Shown piece by piece: positions 19,380 through 28,110 of a DNA stretch of 64,000 bases. How positions within the stretch are numbered: the first letter of the stretch is position 1; every line of letters starts with the position of its first letter. This stretch comes from an uncultured Ectothiorhodospiraceae bacterium (GTDB lineage Bacteria > Pseudomonadota > Gammaproteobacteria > UBA6429 > Thiohalophilaceae): positions 62,001-126,000 of the forward strand of contig CAMYOL010000026.1 in NCBI GenBank assembly GCA_947260005.1. Direction: 5' to 3'. A model generated the notes under the pieces. The model was not told the DNA's origin. It searched no databases and worked only from the letters and a program-made list of their open reading frames with translations. The position numbers and the translations under genes are program-made.

Positions 19380-20400
19380 TTTCTGCTATACGTGCCAGTA
19401 AAGATAAAGTTACAGAATAGTAGTCAGTACTATTTTGTGTATTACTTTCTAGTATTTCATGGTGTATTAATGAAGGTGAATTATTATGTAAACAACGTTG
19501 TAACATATGAGCGATCCGACGCTGGCCAGATGTCAGGACATAAGAAGCAGAATCGCCATTATTTAAGTCAATCCAGGCCGATGTATTTGGCCTTGTCCAA
19601 TAAGAATCTATATTTTCTAGTACATCAACATCATATTGTTTATCCCAGCAGAAATACAGTGGGATCCGCAACGCATCAAAGCCAAAACGAGCTGATAACA
19701 ACTTTGATAATGATACATTTTCGTTACGTAATACTATCCAGTCCGGTGGTAGTTTAAATTGACCAAATTGACTCATGTCAGATAATATTTTTCCGCTTTT
19801 AATTATCTTTTCCCAAATTGGATCGGGATCAAAGTGAGATATTTCACGCAAAGCCGGGTAGACCCAATAGGAGAGGTTTAAGGTGATATTATTGCCATGT
19901 ACAAATCCTTTTTCGCCTGGTAATAATACAGGCCCAAGTTTGGTTGTTTTAATCAACTTTCGACGTATATCATGAACAATTGAGATACTATTTTTTTTAT
20001 ATACGCCACTATCCCAGAGTGATGCCGCTCGATATAAGGCCCAGGCGATTAACAAATCTCCGTCACTCGCATTATTTTTGTCAAGGACGTGATTTTTAGT
20101 ATCAGGATCCCATTTCCAGGCAAATAGATGATCATCTCTCACTTGTAAATTATTTCGTGTCCAAATCCAGATACGATCAAAGGTTATACGATCTCTAGCC
20201 GCAACAGCCAATAACATTGCATAACCCTGTCCCTCAGAGTGGCTGATACCCTTATTTCCAGTATCAACAACCCGTCCATCTTTGCTGATGAATAGATTCT
20301 GATAAGCTAACCAGTCGTCATGTAGTATTAGAGGTGGATCTGTCCGTTCACAACTTGATAGAAACAAGATTAGGAGTGCTAGTACCTGAACTTTATGCAT
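19363..20400 (-). CDS. bcsZ: Periplasmic endo-1,4-beta-glucanase (GH8), BcsZ
   Basis: This 345-residue glycoside hydrolase family 8 enzyme trims cellulose during export. The catalytic acid segment SEGQGYAMLLA (about residues 54-64) and the base region ASDGDLLIAWAL (about 112-123) match BcsZ. The N-terminus ends in LFLSSC, a lipobox, so unlike soluble E. coli BcsZ this one may be lipid-anchored. It overlaps bcsB upstream by eight bases and bcsC downstream by 17 bases, which suggests tight translational coupling in the order A-B-Z-C. Confidence 0.92.
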   Translation of the reverse strand: MHKVQVLALLILFLSSCERTDPPLILHDDWLAYQNLFISKDGRVVDTGNKGISHSEGQGYAMLLAVAARDRITFDRIWIWTRNNLQVRDDHLFAWKWDPDTKNHVLDKNNASDGDLLIAWALYRAASLWDSGVYKKNSISIVHDIRRKLIKTTKLGPVLLPGEKGFVHGNNITLNLSYWVYPALREISHFDPDPIWEKIIKSGKILSDMSQFGQFKLPPDWIVLRNENVSLSKLLSARFGFDALRIPLYFCWDKQYDVDVLENIDSYWTRPNTSAWIDLNNGDSASYVLTSGQRRIAHMLQRCLHNNSPSLIHHEILESNTQNSTDYYSVTLSLLARIAEIESQL

Positions 20401-22648
20401 TGTCGTCGACGCTCGGGTGATGCTTTTTGCGAAAACGAACTAGCAACCATCTCGAGACGATAACGAAAAAAAGAATTCCAACCAAAATGGTGATTATAGC
20501 CTTTAATGGACTGTCTGAAAAATAATACCCTAAACGCGACCGTAAACCGGCATTACCGATATAAAATGCCGGGGCTGATTCAAAGTGTTGTAGATCCTGA
20601 CTGTCCGGATGCCAGAGCAACATGCCGCCCGTCAGTTTTCCCCAGGTACTATGTTCGATTAAGGTCGCTAAGCCTGTTGCTAGATCTCTGGACTCAATGG
20701 CCGATACGATAAGCACACTTCGTCCCTGTTTATAAGGTGATTCGAACTGAAATAAAATTAACCCATTATCCAGACCACTACTATATTGGACAATATCTTG
20801 CGACTGTTCTTCTTGTTGTGATTGATTTGTAAACCAGTTGGTTAGTGCAGCAAATGTACTTTTTGTTTCTGCTGTACCTTGCGATACAATAGTTGAAAGA
20901 GGGTCGGAGAGTCCCTCTGGAACAATATTTTTGTGAATTAGAGATAAGCTTTTTTCACGTCCGATAATAATTAGATGGTCGTGCTTATCGTTTATTTCTC
21001 TACCAATTTCAGCATTTAATAAGGGACGGTTAGCAGTCTGAGCTAATTTAGCCATTAATATCCAGGCAGAAGAGATCGTTGCACTATCGGTTTCAGTAAT
21101 CTGTATTGAAACGTCAGAATTATTATGATTCATCGTATAAGGAAAACCTGTTCTGCTAATTAATTCTAAGTCAGGCAATTTTGCAAAACTAGCAACACTA
21201 TCCATTTTGAAGTACGAATCGTCAAACAATGTAACCAGCAAATTATCGGTAAATAATGGTTGACACTCTCCGCCTCTGTTTGTAGGCAACATACTGGGCC
21301 GGAAGTCTATTTCATTCCAACCGGGTTGCAGACTGGAGATAAGAAACTTAATTACATAATCATAATAAACAACACCATGAGGTTCGGTCATATGTACGGC
21401 ATGCTCAAATCGTCCATTTAAGAACACATTTAAGGTTGATTGAGGATCAATGCCTGCACCATAAGCCAGATGTAAATGCATAGCTAATGTCTCATCGCTG
21501 GCTGCAAATAGATCCGGTGCAACCCAGAAACGAATTTGTACTGGTGCTGGATACATGCCTTTTAGTGTTTTAGTCTTATAATTAAACTTAGTAAAATGAT
21601 ATATTTTCTCTGGAGTAATAGCATGAGGTCGCTGATAACCAGGACGGTCTTGAATTATCGCATCTTTGATTAAAACATATTTTTGAGCAGGCAATTTATG
21701 GCCGCGAATAGACATCACCTCAGCAGCAAGCTGCATATCGGCTTCTGTTATTCCAGATATTAGCAATATAAAACGGGATGGATCTTTCTCCTGAGGAAAG
21801 ATTCCAATATATGAACCTTTTATTTGTTCCAGCACTCCTGGAGCAACCAGTCCTTTTAGCTGTTCACGTGTTCCGATTAAAACACTGTCTTGACCAGTTA
21901 AAGGCTTCCAGTCTAAGCCTGGAAAATTTAGCTTAGAACTAGCGTTACGATTGCTTCGGCTGACTACTTGATGAGAAACAACGAGTGGTACATAGTCTAA
22001 TAATAATGCTGCGCCCTGGGCGACTAATGAGCCTGTGGCCAGAGTTTCATCGCTGGGATCATCAGACACCGTTAATATTGTCAATTGGTAGTCAGCCCAT
22101 AATTTTCGATCAATTAGATCAGGCAGACTGTTTAATCGAAAATCTAAAGGTTTTGTTTTCGCCTTGAAAGTAATGATTGATTTTTCGGTGTTTATTTGAG
22201 TCCATAATTCGGGTGATGAGGGGTCTTCGCATGAATCGGTATAATGTTGTGCAACCCCTAAGGTCAATTTGTTATATCCGCTATTCAGTAACGTTGATGG
22301 TAAGCGGACGCGAATACGTCCTTCAGGGCTGCGAGCTCGTAATGAGACTTGAGCTATAACTACATCATTAAGAGAAACCGTTAACTGTGACCGAGGTACC
22401 AGGGAAATAGAATTTGTATATTGTAACTCCAGTGTTGCTTCCTCTACCAGCATTCTGGCAGAGAGGGGCACACCGAAACTAAATTCACTTTGAGCACTGC
22501 GTAAGATGACCGATGTATCTGTGGCCATCAGCTCCTTTAAGTGAACCCTATAATTACCCTCATTTTTTTCTGTGTTATTAGCTGATACTGAAATTTGAGG
22601 TACACATATTAAACTTATAAATAGAATAATGAGTTTTCGACTCATCAT
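20393..22648 (-). CDS. bcsB: Cellulose synthase regulatory subunit BcsB
   Basis: This 751-residue periplasmic subunit is anchored by a single C-terminal transmembrane helix (ITILVGILFFVIVSRWLLV) and has an N-terminal signal peptide (LIILFISLICVPQISVSA). The body alternates carbohydrate-binding-like beta domains and flavodoxin-like domains, as in the BcsB family; the N-terminal segment FSFGVPLSARMLVEEATLELQY is typical. It completes the BcsA transmembrane channel and guides the glucan into the periplasm. The start overlaps the bcsA stop by four bases (ATGA). Confidence 0.92.
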   Translation of the reverse strand: MMSRKLIILFISLICVPQISVSANNTEKNEGNYRVHLKELMATDTSVILRSAQSEFSFGVPLSARMLVEEATLELQYTNSISLVPRSQLTVSLNDVVIAQVSLRARSPEGRIRVRLPSTLLNSGYNKLTLGVAQHYTDSCEDPSSPELWTQINTEKSIITFKAKTKPLDFRLNSLPDLIDRKLWADYQLTILTVSDDPSDETLATGSLVAQGAALLLDYVPLVVSHQVVSRSNRNASSKLNFPGLDWKPLTGQDSVLIGTREQLKGLVAPGVLEQIKGSYIGIFPQEKDPSRFILLISGITEADMQLAAEVMSIRGHKLPAQKYVLIKDAIIQDRPGYQRPHAITPEKIYHFTKFNYKTKTLKGMYPAPVQIRFWVAPDLFAASDETLAMHLHLAYGAGIDPQSTLNVFLNGRFEHAVHMTEPHGVVYYDYVIKFLISSLQPGWNEIDFRPSMLPTNRGGECQPLFTDNLLVTLFDDSYFKMDSVASFAKLPDLELISRTGFPYTMNHNNSDVSIQITETDSATISSAWILMAKLAQTANRPLLNAEIGREINDKHDHLIIIGREKSLSLIHKNIVPEGLSDPLSTIVSQGTAETKSTFAALTNWFTNQSQQEEQSQDIVQYSSGLDNGLILFQFESPYKQGRSVLIVSAIESRDLATGLATLIEHSTWGKLTGGMLLWHPDSQDLQHFESAPAFYIGNAGLRSRLGYYFSDSPLKAIITILVGILFFVIVSRWLLVRFRKKHHPSVDDNA

Positions 22649-25014
22649 GCTGACTCCCTGATAATATCTGTGGTCTTGACTACCTGATTTTTAAGTATTT
22701 TATCTGTATGTAAATTGTTTAGAATATTAACTGTTTCTGGGGTATTACTCTTAGTATTTTTAGGTTTCCATAATGATGCCACGAATTGACTCAAAGGGTT
22801 TATTAAAAATTTGAGGTGTCCAAAACTATGTCTTATTCCAATTTTCAACAGAAAACCTAATGCACGAAAAGCGCCAATTGAATGTTGACGACGCTTCAAA
22901 CTCTCTTTCAAGAGAGTGCTGTTCCCGAATACCAGAGCAACGATTTCCCGCCGTTCAGTCAAATTGTGTGGATTAAACTCCAGGCCAATCAACATACGTT
23001 TGTTTTTAACTTTTGGGATATCGGTTATCACACGCTGGATTCGTGTATGGAGTCGACTTGTACGGGATAGTGCTTTATTGTTCAGCATCAATTCAATCTC
23101 GGTATTAGATGAGAGACTTAATGCCTCTGAAGCCGGAGCATAGACACCGACACCCGTGGCTGAAACGTCAACGACTTCACAAGGTATCTTAATATTATCC
23201 AGTATTAAATGAGCATGTAAATTCATGGGTATGTGGATACGCGGATTTTGTCGACGTTGACGCCGCTCAAACAAGGCACCTAGCGCACCAAACAACAGAA
23301 TAAGATTGAAAGTCGCCCAGGCACCGGTGATGATTGCCACATCCTGTTGCAATGGGTAATTAATATAGCGAAAGGTTGCTGCCGATATACAGACCAAAGT
23401 AATGGTAATTAATATATAAAAAGGAATGGCCAAAGAAGAAATAAAATCTTTTTCCAGGTGTTCGCCTTTTGGGGTTACGTTAAACTGCGGCGCGTGTGGA
23501 TTTCGAAATACCTTGGCAATCGCGACCAATGAAAATATCGATTGCATTGTTTCGTAAAGTTCCGAGATAAATGGCCATCGTGTTTTTCCAAATAAAAAAT
23601 TTGACAATAGAATGGATGCCAATACATGCGGTAAGGCATAAAAGAAAAATTCCTGCAGGTTGGCTGCGTAAATCTGTAGCCCAAACAATAAAAAGGCAGC
23701 TGGAGCCAGTAAAAAAATGGTTCGGGCAAAAGGAAAAAACCAAAAAAATGAGCTGCTGGTATAGGCGAGTCTTTGGTTAAAGCTTAAGTTTTTCATCAAC
23801 CAGGGGTTTTTGAGTAAAAATATTTGTACCATACCTTGCGCCCAACGAACACGCTGTAAGATAAAACCACTGAATGTTTCAGGTTGTAACCCTGCAATGA
23901 GGGGTTCCCCTAAATAAATGCTTCGATAGCCTTTTTCATGTAAACCAAGTGCGGTTTCGGCATCTTCAGTAATTGTTTGACCGCTGATCCCACCATTTTC
24001 CTCCAGGTAACAGCGGCGTAGCAATGCCGCAGAACCACAAAAGAAAGAAGCATTCCAAAAATCCAGACCATGCTGGATAACCGTGTAAAACATTTCATTT
24101 TCACCCGGCATTTGTTCGAAGGTATCTAGATTACGTTCAATCGGATCTGGGTTGATAAAAAAGTGTGGTGTCTGAACTAAAAATAACTTTGGATCTTGCA
24201 CAAAAAAACCAATTGTTTTCTGTAAAATATCTACGGTTGGTACATGGTCAGCATCCAGAATCAGGATGATTTCGCCCTTTGAATGTTTCAATGCAGAATT
24301 AACATTACCTGCTTTGGCATGCTCATTTTTATCTCGAGTAAGATAGGTCGCTCCGAGATTTTTACAAAGTTCCTGTAGTTCTCGATGTCGTTGCCAGGCC
24401 TCTGCAGATTTTTCAGGGTCGCTGTCTGCGCGTTTTTGAACAGTACCACCATCATCTAATAAGTACACGTTTAGTTTTTCAGCTGGATAATTTACTTGCG
24501 TTGCCGCCATTAATGTAATTTCCAGTAATTTCGCATCTTCGTTGTAACTCGGTATCATGATGTCTACGGTTGGATAGTCTTTGGGATCCGCAGGTAATGG
24601 TAGGGGTTTGCGTTTTAATGGTGAGATATTAACGAAGGCGCCCAATAAATAGATGATTATCCCATAGACTTCTGCTGCATACAGTAATAGCGCCGCCGCA
24701 AAACTGAACGGATCGGCATATTCAATTGTTGTAAATGTACGCCAGAAAAAATAACGCATTGTAATAAAAACTGCACCAGCAATAACAAAGGTGCGTAAAT
24801 AAGACATTAATTGCGGTTTTTGACTATCTTGAAATCGGCCGCGTGTCGCCACCCATAATAACAATATCAAACAAATTACTACTATTGCCTGAGTATTGAG
24901 ATGAACCGGGATTGATGCCAGATACAAAAATAGAATACCAGCGGTTAACCACAGCAAACGAGTTGGGTGGTATAAAACTGATGTCAGGACTGAGTAAAAG
25001 CGAGTCAATATCAT
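22645..25014 (-). CDS. bcsA: Cellulose synthase catalytic subunit BcsA with PilZ domain
   Basis: This 789-residue membrane glycosyltransferase of family GT2 polymerises UDP-glucose into beta-1,4-glucan. Visible motifs are YLLDDGG, DADHVP (the DxD metal site), TEDAET (the catalytic base) and QRVRWAQG (QxxRW). About four transmembrane helices flank the catalytic loop on each side. The C-terminal PilZ domain has RRQRRQNPRIHIPM and DVSATGVGVYAP, matching the RxxxR and DxSxxG motifs that bind c-di-GMP. It is the first gene of the operon. No bcsQ, bcsE, bcsF or bcsG genes accompany it, so cellulose modification by phosphoethanolamine is not predicted from this locus. Confidence 0.95.
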   Translation of the reverse strand: MILTRFYSVLTSVLYHPTRLLWLTAGILFLYLASIPVHLNTQAIVVICLILLLWVATRGRFQDSQKPQLMSYLRTFVIAGAVFITMRYFFWRTFTTIEYADPFSFAAALLLYAAEVYGIIIYLLGAFVNISPLKRKPLPLPADPKDYPTVDIMIPSYNEDAKLLEITLMAATQVNYPAEKLNVYLLDDGGTVQKRADSDPEKSAEAWQRHRELQELCKNLGATYLTRDKNEHAKAGNVNSALKHSKGEIILILDADHVPTVDILQKTIGFFVQDPKLFLVQTPHFFINPDPIERNLDTFEQMPGENEMFYTVIQHGLDFWNASFFCGSAALLRRCYLEENGGISGQTITEDAETALGLHEKGYRSIYLGEPLIAGLQPETFSGFILQRVRWAQGMVQIFLLKNPWLMKNLSFNQRLAYTSSSFFWFFPFARTIFLLAPAAFLLFGLQIYAANLQEFFFYALPHVLASILLSNFLFGKTRWPFISELYETMQSIFSLVAIAKVFRNPHAPQFNVTPKGEHLEKDFISSLAIPFYILITITLVCISAATFRYINYPLQQDVAIITGAWATFNLILLFGALGALFERRQRRQNPRIHIPMNLHAHLILDNIKIPCEVVDVSATGVGVYAPASEALSLSSNTEIELMLNNKALSRTSRLHTRIQRVITDIPKVKNKRMLIGLEFNPHNLTERREIVALVFGNSTLLKESLKRRQHSIGAFRALGFLLKIGIRHSFGHLKFLINPLSQFVASLWKPKNTKSNTPETVNILNNLHTDKILKNQVVKTTDIIRESA

Positions 25015-25437
25015 CTGTGTGTCATTTCTGCCATTGTTTCAGAGTATTAATGGATACTTAACCAAGCAATAAATAGACCACTATTAGTATACTTATAAAA
25101 TACATTATGAATATTTTGTAAGTGTATGATTTATAAATATTAATTAAGAATTGAAATTAACCAGATTTCGATCTACTGGATATCTGCCAAAATACTGACG
25201 ATATTGTGAATGGTAGGGTAGTAAGCAGTCTGGAAACAGATGAAAACTGTCAAATAAGGTCAGATCTAGACCATGTAGGAGCGCCATTCAGAGCTAAGCG
25301 ATAATAATTCGTATCTTGAGTGGCGATAAGTTACTTAGAACCGAAAATCACCAGGGTATCCAGTTGCAGGTAGCTATTTCTTTATCGAGTACAGATAAAT
25401 TTTGCCTTACTGAAACTGGATAACACGATGAGGATGG
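25015..25437. other. Intergenic region upstream of the cellulose operon
   Basis: The 423 bases between bcsA and the OmpA-like gene hold no convincing coding frame. The 120 bases nearest bcsA are very AT-rich and include a weak promoter-like pair for the minus strand (TTGCTT, 17 bases, TACTCT). I see no riboswitch-like fold by eye. Confidence 0.4.
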
Positions 25438-26127
25438 TTAGTCGTATGTGGCTTCCTGGGTGATGGGTAGTAGTGTAAGCTCAACACGACGGTTTAGGCT
25501 CCGGCCTGATGCAGTGTTATTATCAGCAATCGGATTACGTTCGCCAAAACCGATTACTTCAAATCGGACCGGGTTTACTTTCTTGCCTTTTAAATAAGAT
25601 GCAACTGAGTTCGCACGTTGTTCTGATAGATTCTGGTTATAGGAGTCACTTCCCCGGCTATCCGTATAGCCCGCAACCGCAATAATGGTTTTTTCAAACT
25701 CCTCAAGTACTAGAGCAACAGAATCGAGCACTTCGTAAAAATCCACTTTTAGGGAGCTACTTGCGGTCGAGAAAGTTATATTGCCCGGCATGATGAGATT
25801 TATGTTGTCGCCATCGCGTTCAACTTTAACACCCGTTTGGCGTAGTTGTTTACGTAATTTAGCTTCTTGTGTATCCATGTAGTAGCCAACACCACCACCA
25901 GCGATAGCACCAATGCCAGCATCTCGTAACATACGCTTATTACGTTCGCTGCTGCTTTTGTCCTTATTTGCAAGGTAAGATAAAACTAATGCTGCACCTG
26001 CACCGATTCCTGCACCTTTAGCGGTATTCGATGTTTTTTCTTCTCCTGTATAAGGATCGAATGTCGTACAAGCACCGAGAGTAATGACACTAGTTATTGT
26101 TATAATACTTGCTAAGCGATATTTCAT
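25438..26127 (-). CDS. OmpA-family lipoprotein (YiaD-like)
   Basis: This 229-residue protein has a lipobox (VITLGAC) at the end of its signal sequence. A glycine-rich hydrophobic segment follows (GAGIGAGAALVLSYL and GAIAGGGVGYYMD), typical of the glycine-zipper domain. From about residue 110 there is an OmpA/MotB peptidoglycan-binding domain with GYTDSRGSDSYNQNLSEQRA and GFGERNPIADNNTASGRSLNRRVEL. It should tie the outer membrane to peptidoglycan. Monocistronic, with its start about 350 bases from the next gene. Confidence 0.92.
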   Translation of the reverse strand: MKYRLASIITITSVITLGACTTFDPYTGEEKTSNTAKGAGIGAGAALVLSYLANKDKSSSERNKRMLRDAGIGAIAGGGVGYYMDTQEAKLRKQLRQTGVKVERDGDNINLIMPGNITFSTASSSLKVDFYEVLDSVALVLEEFEKTIIAVAGYTDSRGSDSYNQNLSEQRANSVASYLKGKKVNPVRFEVIGFGERNPIADNNTASGRSLNRRVELTLLPITQEATYD

Positions 26128-26476
26128 GATTATTTTCCTTACCGGTTGTTTCGATTTACGTATGTAAGCATATAATGTTACAACTTAGATAACTATGTTG
26201 TATTCGTCTGACAATCATTTCTTCCTGGTAGTCTAAAGAACTATTATAGCAATGACGAATTATTTTTAGAGATAGTTAAATGTCAGCAATTGTCAAATTG
26301 GATAGCAGGTATTGCTGCGGCTTTAATTCCTGTATTTGGTGTCGGTGATAGAGAGGCTGCTACGTAACTGTCAATAACTGGGCAATTAAAAAAACGAATA
26401 AGTATACTTAACGTAATTGGTAAAAAACCCGCCATGGCGGGTTTTTTATATTTCATAAGAAATTAATGGGAAAGTA
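26128..26476. other. Intergenic region with terminator
   Basis: Apart from the palindromic terminator at 26422-26447 there is no supported gene. A short frame lacking a good start encodes a hydrophobic peptide (WIAGIAAALIPVFGVG) ending at a TAA near 26368; it has no ribosome binding site and I do not call it a gene. Confidence 0.45.
26422..26447. terminator. Perfectly palindromic bidirectional terminator
   Basis: AAAAAACCCGCC is followed directly by AT and then its complement GGCGGGTTTTTT. This gives a GC-rich stem with an A-run on one side and a T-run on the other, so it can terminate on both strands. It lies about 30 bases past the stop of the small membrane protein gene on the minus strand. 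Confidence 0.9.
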
Positions 26477-26893
26477 TCACTTCGATGTCGTAATAATTTC
26501 CGCTCGTACTAACTCTCCATGGCTATTTGTGTAACAAGTTACGTTAAATCGAATTTCGTGCCCATCATTACCCATTTCGCCAATTATTATCTGACTCACC
26601 AGGAAACCTTGATGAGTTTCGATAACTTGTCCCTGCTGAATAATTCGGGCGAAATCTGGTTTTTGGCCAAGTCGAATGGCTTGTCGGTGACAGGTTTGAT
26701 TTGCCTTTGTCTTTTCCGGTGCGATGAGTCGGTCGATTGAGTTATCGATCAATGGGATCTCTTTTTTTGCTATAAACATGACAATAAATGAAATCATTAC
26801 CATCAGCACGATTTTATTTTTTCGCTTACCTGTCCCCTTACGTTGAGAAGTAGGTTGGTATTTTTGATTAAGAGTCATAATGTATTTAATCAT
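26477..26893 (-). CDS. Small single-pass membrane protein of unknown function
   Basis: I do not recognise this 138-residue protein. It has a basic cytoplasmic N-terminus (QRKGTGKRKNK), one transmembrane helix (IVLMVMISFIVMFIA, about residues 28-44) and a periplasmic part of about 90 residues with two cysteines that could pair (QTCHRQ and VTCYTN). The methionine at residue 6 is an alternative start. A terminator follows its stop codon, which supports its being a real transcription unit. Function unknown. Confidence 0.6.
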   Translation of the reverse strand: MIKYIMTLNQKYQPTSQRKGTGKRKNKIVLMVMISFIVMFIAKKEIPLIDNSIDRLIAPEKTKANQTCHRQAIRLGQKPDFARIIQQGQVIETHQGFLVSQIIIGEMGNDGHEIRFNVTCYTNSHGELVRAEIITTSK

Positions 26894-27272
26894 GATTAGG
26901 TTAGGTAACTCAATACAGATTAACCTAAGCCCAACGCCGGGTAAATTGACTTGATAGCCATATAGTCATTTGGCCCAGGCCAGTTCCCCGCCTTACTGTC
27001 TCTCTTACATCGAGTGCCTCGGAATAACTGGGTTTCTGCTCACCCTACGCCGGAATAATTTTTATGTTAACGCAACTTAAACGTTAACCATTTTAGTATA
27101 AACCACTCCTGTGCATCCTTGCAGTTACCAACAGCGCCTGAGAGGGAAAAGTCTTAAGAAATATTGGATCTTATTATTGAAATGGTGCGAGTTATGCGAA
27201 GGGAGATTAGGTACAGACTTGTGTTTCAATCGAGTGGCCGTTTTTATTAATGTAACTAACTAAATGCAATAA
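26894..27272. other. Intergenic region containing a diverged dispersed repeat
   Basis: No coding frame is supported over these 379 bases. The segment at 26971-27008 resembles the dispersed GC-rich repeat found at 46442 and 57347. The remainder is unremarkable. Confidence 0.5.
26971..27008 (+). repeat. Diverged partial copy of the dispersed repeat (copy D)
   Basis: The core TGGCCCAGGCCAG is identical over 13 bases to the two full copies. About 24 further bases can be aligned with around ten mismatches. It lies about 80 bases upstream of the small membrane protein gene. Confidence 0.5.
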
Positions 27273-27773
27273 TCAGAACCACTGGATTTTGAAATAGTCC
27301 GACAGCTGATATTCGTTTCGTTTTTTGTTTGGTATCCAGTCAGTATCATCATATGTGCCAAACACCTTATCCCAGAAACTGAAGGTTATTCCAAAGTTGT
27401 GATGCCACATTTTTTCCTTGTGATGTAGGTGGTGTACCGGTTTCTTTAACCAGAATACCAAATCGGGATTATCATGTTGTACCTGGTGAGCATAGGCCGC
27501 AATACAAGCATATATAAAGCCACCTAGAGCCCAGCCGATACCTGCCGCTACGGAATACAGGAACCCGAACCAGAGGAACGGAATCGTTGGTAAAAAATAA
27601 TCCAGGAATTCGCCCCACCATCCCTGACCGGTACCTTCTTTATGGTGCTCCAGGTGCTTCGTGCCCAGAACATAACGCGCATGCATCAATCGGTGGATCG
27701 TGTATTCCATAAAAGTACTGAACAGGAGTGCCAGTAGCAGTACAAAGAAAAAAATTAAAAAATCTTGAGTCAT
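27273..27773 (-). CDS. Fatty acid hydroxylase-superfamily (sterol desaturase-like) protein
   Basis: This 166-residue membrane protein has the histidine-rich di-iron motifs of the fatty acid hydroxylase superfamily: HRLMH (about residue 28), HLEHH (about 41), HQVQHDN (about 96) and HHLHHKEKMWHH (about 113-124). Hydrophobic helices lie at about 5-25 and 60-95. The superfamily hydroxylates or desaturates lipids and carotenoids with O2. At 166 residues it is near the short carotenoid hydroxylase/fatty acid hydroxylase size. It is divergent from the cyclopropane synthase gene, so the two may share regulation. Substrate unknown; a modified acyl chain is inferred from the neighbourhood. Confidence 0.85.
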   Translation of the reverse strand: MTQDFLIFFFVLLLALLFSTFMEYTIHRLMHARYVLGTKHLEHHKEGTGQGWWGEFLDYFLPTIPFLWFGFLYSVAAGIGWALGGFIYACIAAYAHQVQHDNPDLVFWLKKPVHHLHHKEKMWHHNFGITFSFWDKVFGTYDDTDWIPNKKRNEYQLSDYFKIQWF

Positions 27774-28110
27774 TGGAAATCCAGGAGTCAGTCCATACCC
27801 ATGAATAATTCATCTAGAATAGACTATTTGTAATAGTCTTGATGAGGCTAAAATGATACAACCATATACATTTAAGTTCAAATTCACACGACTTGTTTAG
27901 TTTGACAATATCAAGAATGAACATCCCCAGCCAGGCAGTTAGCTTAAATCTGAAGCGCTAAACCCCATAAATTGTATCTCTATTAAGCATGGAATATGTG
28001 ACTTACGGCATATAATTTTACTAGAAGCCCTGCTGCAATTTGATTCATTAGACTTATTATTTTATTTAGGGTATGAATAAACTATAAATCACAATTTTAA
28101 TTAGGTACTC
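27774..28110. other. Divergent promoter region of the lipid locus
   Basis: The 337 bases between the hydroxylase-like and cyclopropane synthase genes are AT-rich and non-coding. They should carry both promoters. An inverted repeat at 27822-27838 is the only structured element I see. Confidence 0.5.
27822..27838. promoter_or_regulatory. Inverted repeat in the divergent lipid-locus promoter region
   Basis: GACTATT and AATAGTC form perfect 7-bp arms around TGT, about 50 bases upstream of the hydroxylase-like start codon. It could bind a dimeric regulator of both genes. No family is assigned. Confidence 0.4.

Noticed and set aside
26950-27070. Structured-looking GC segment upstream of the small membrane protein, considered as a riboswitch
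   Set aside because: It lacks the conserved cores of the c-di-GMP, TPP or cobalamin riboswitches that I could check by eye; it is better explained by repeat copy D.
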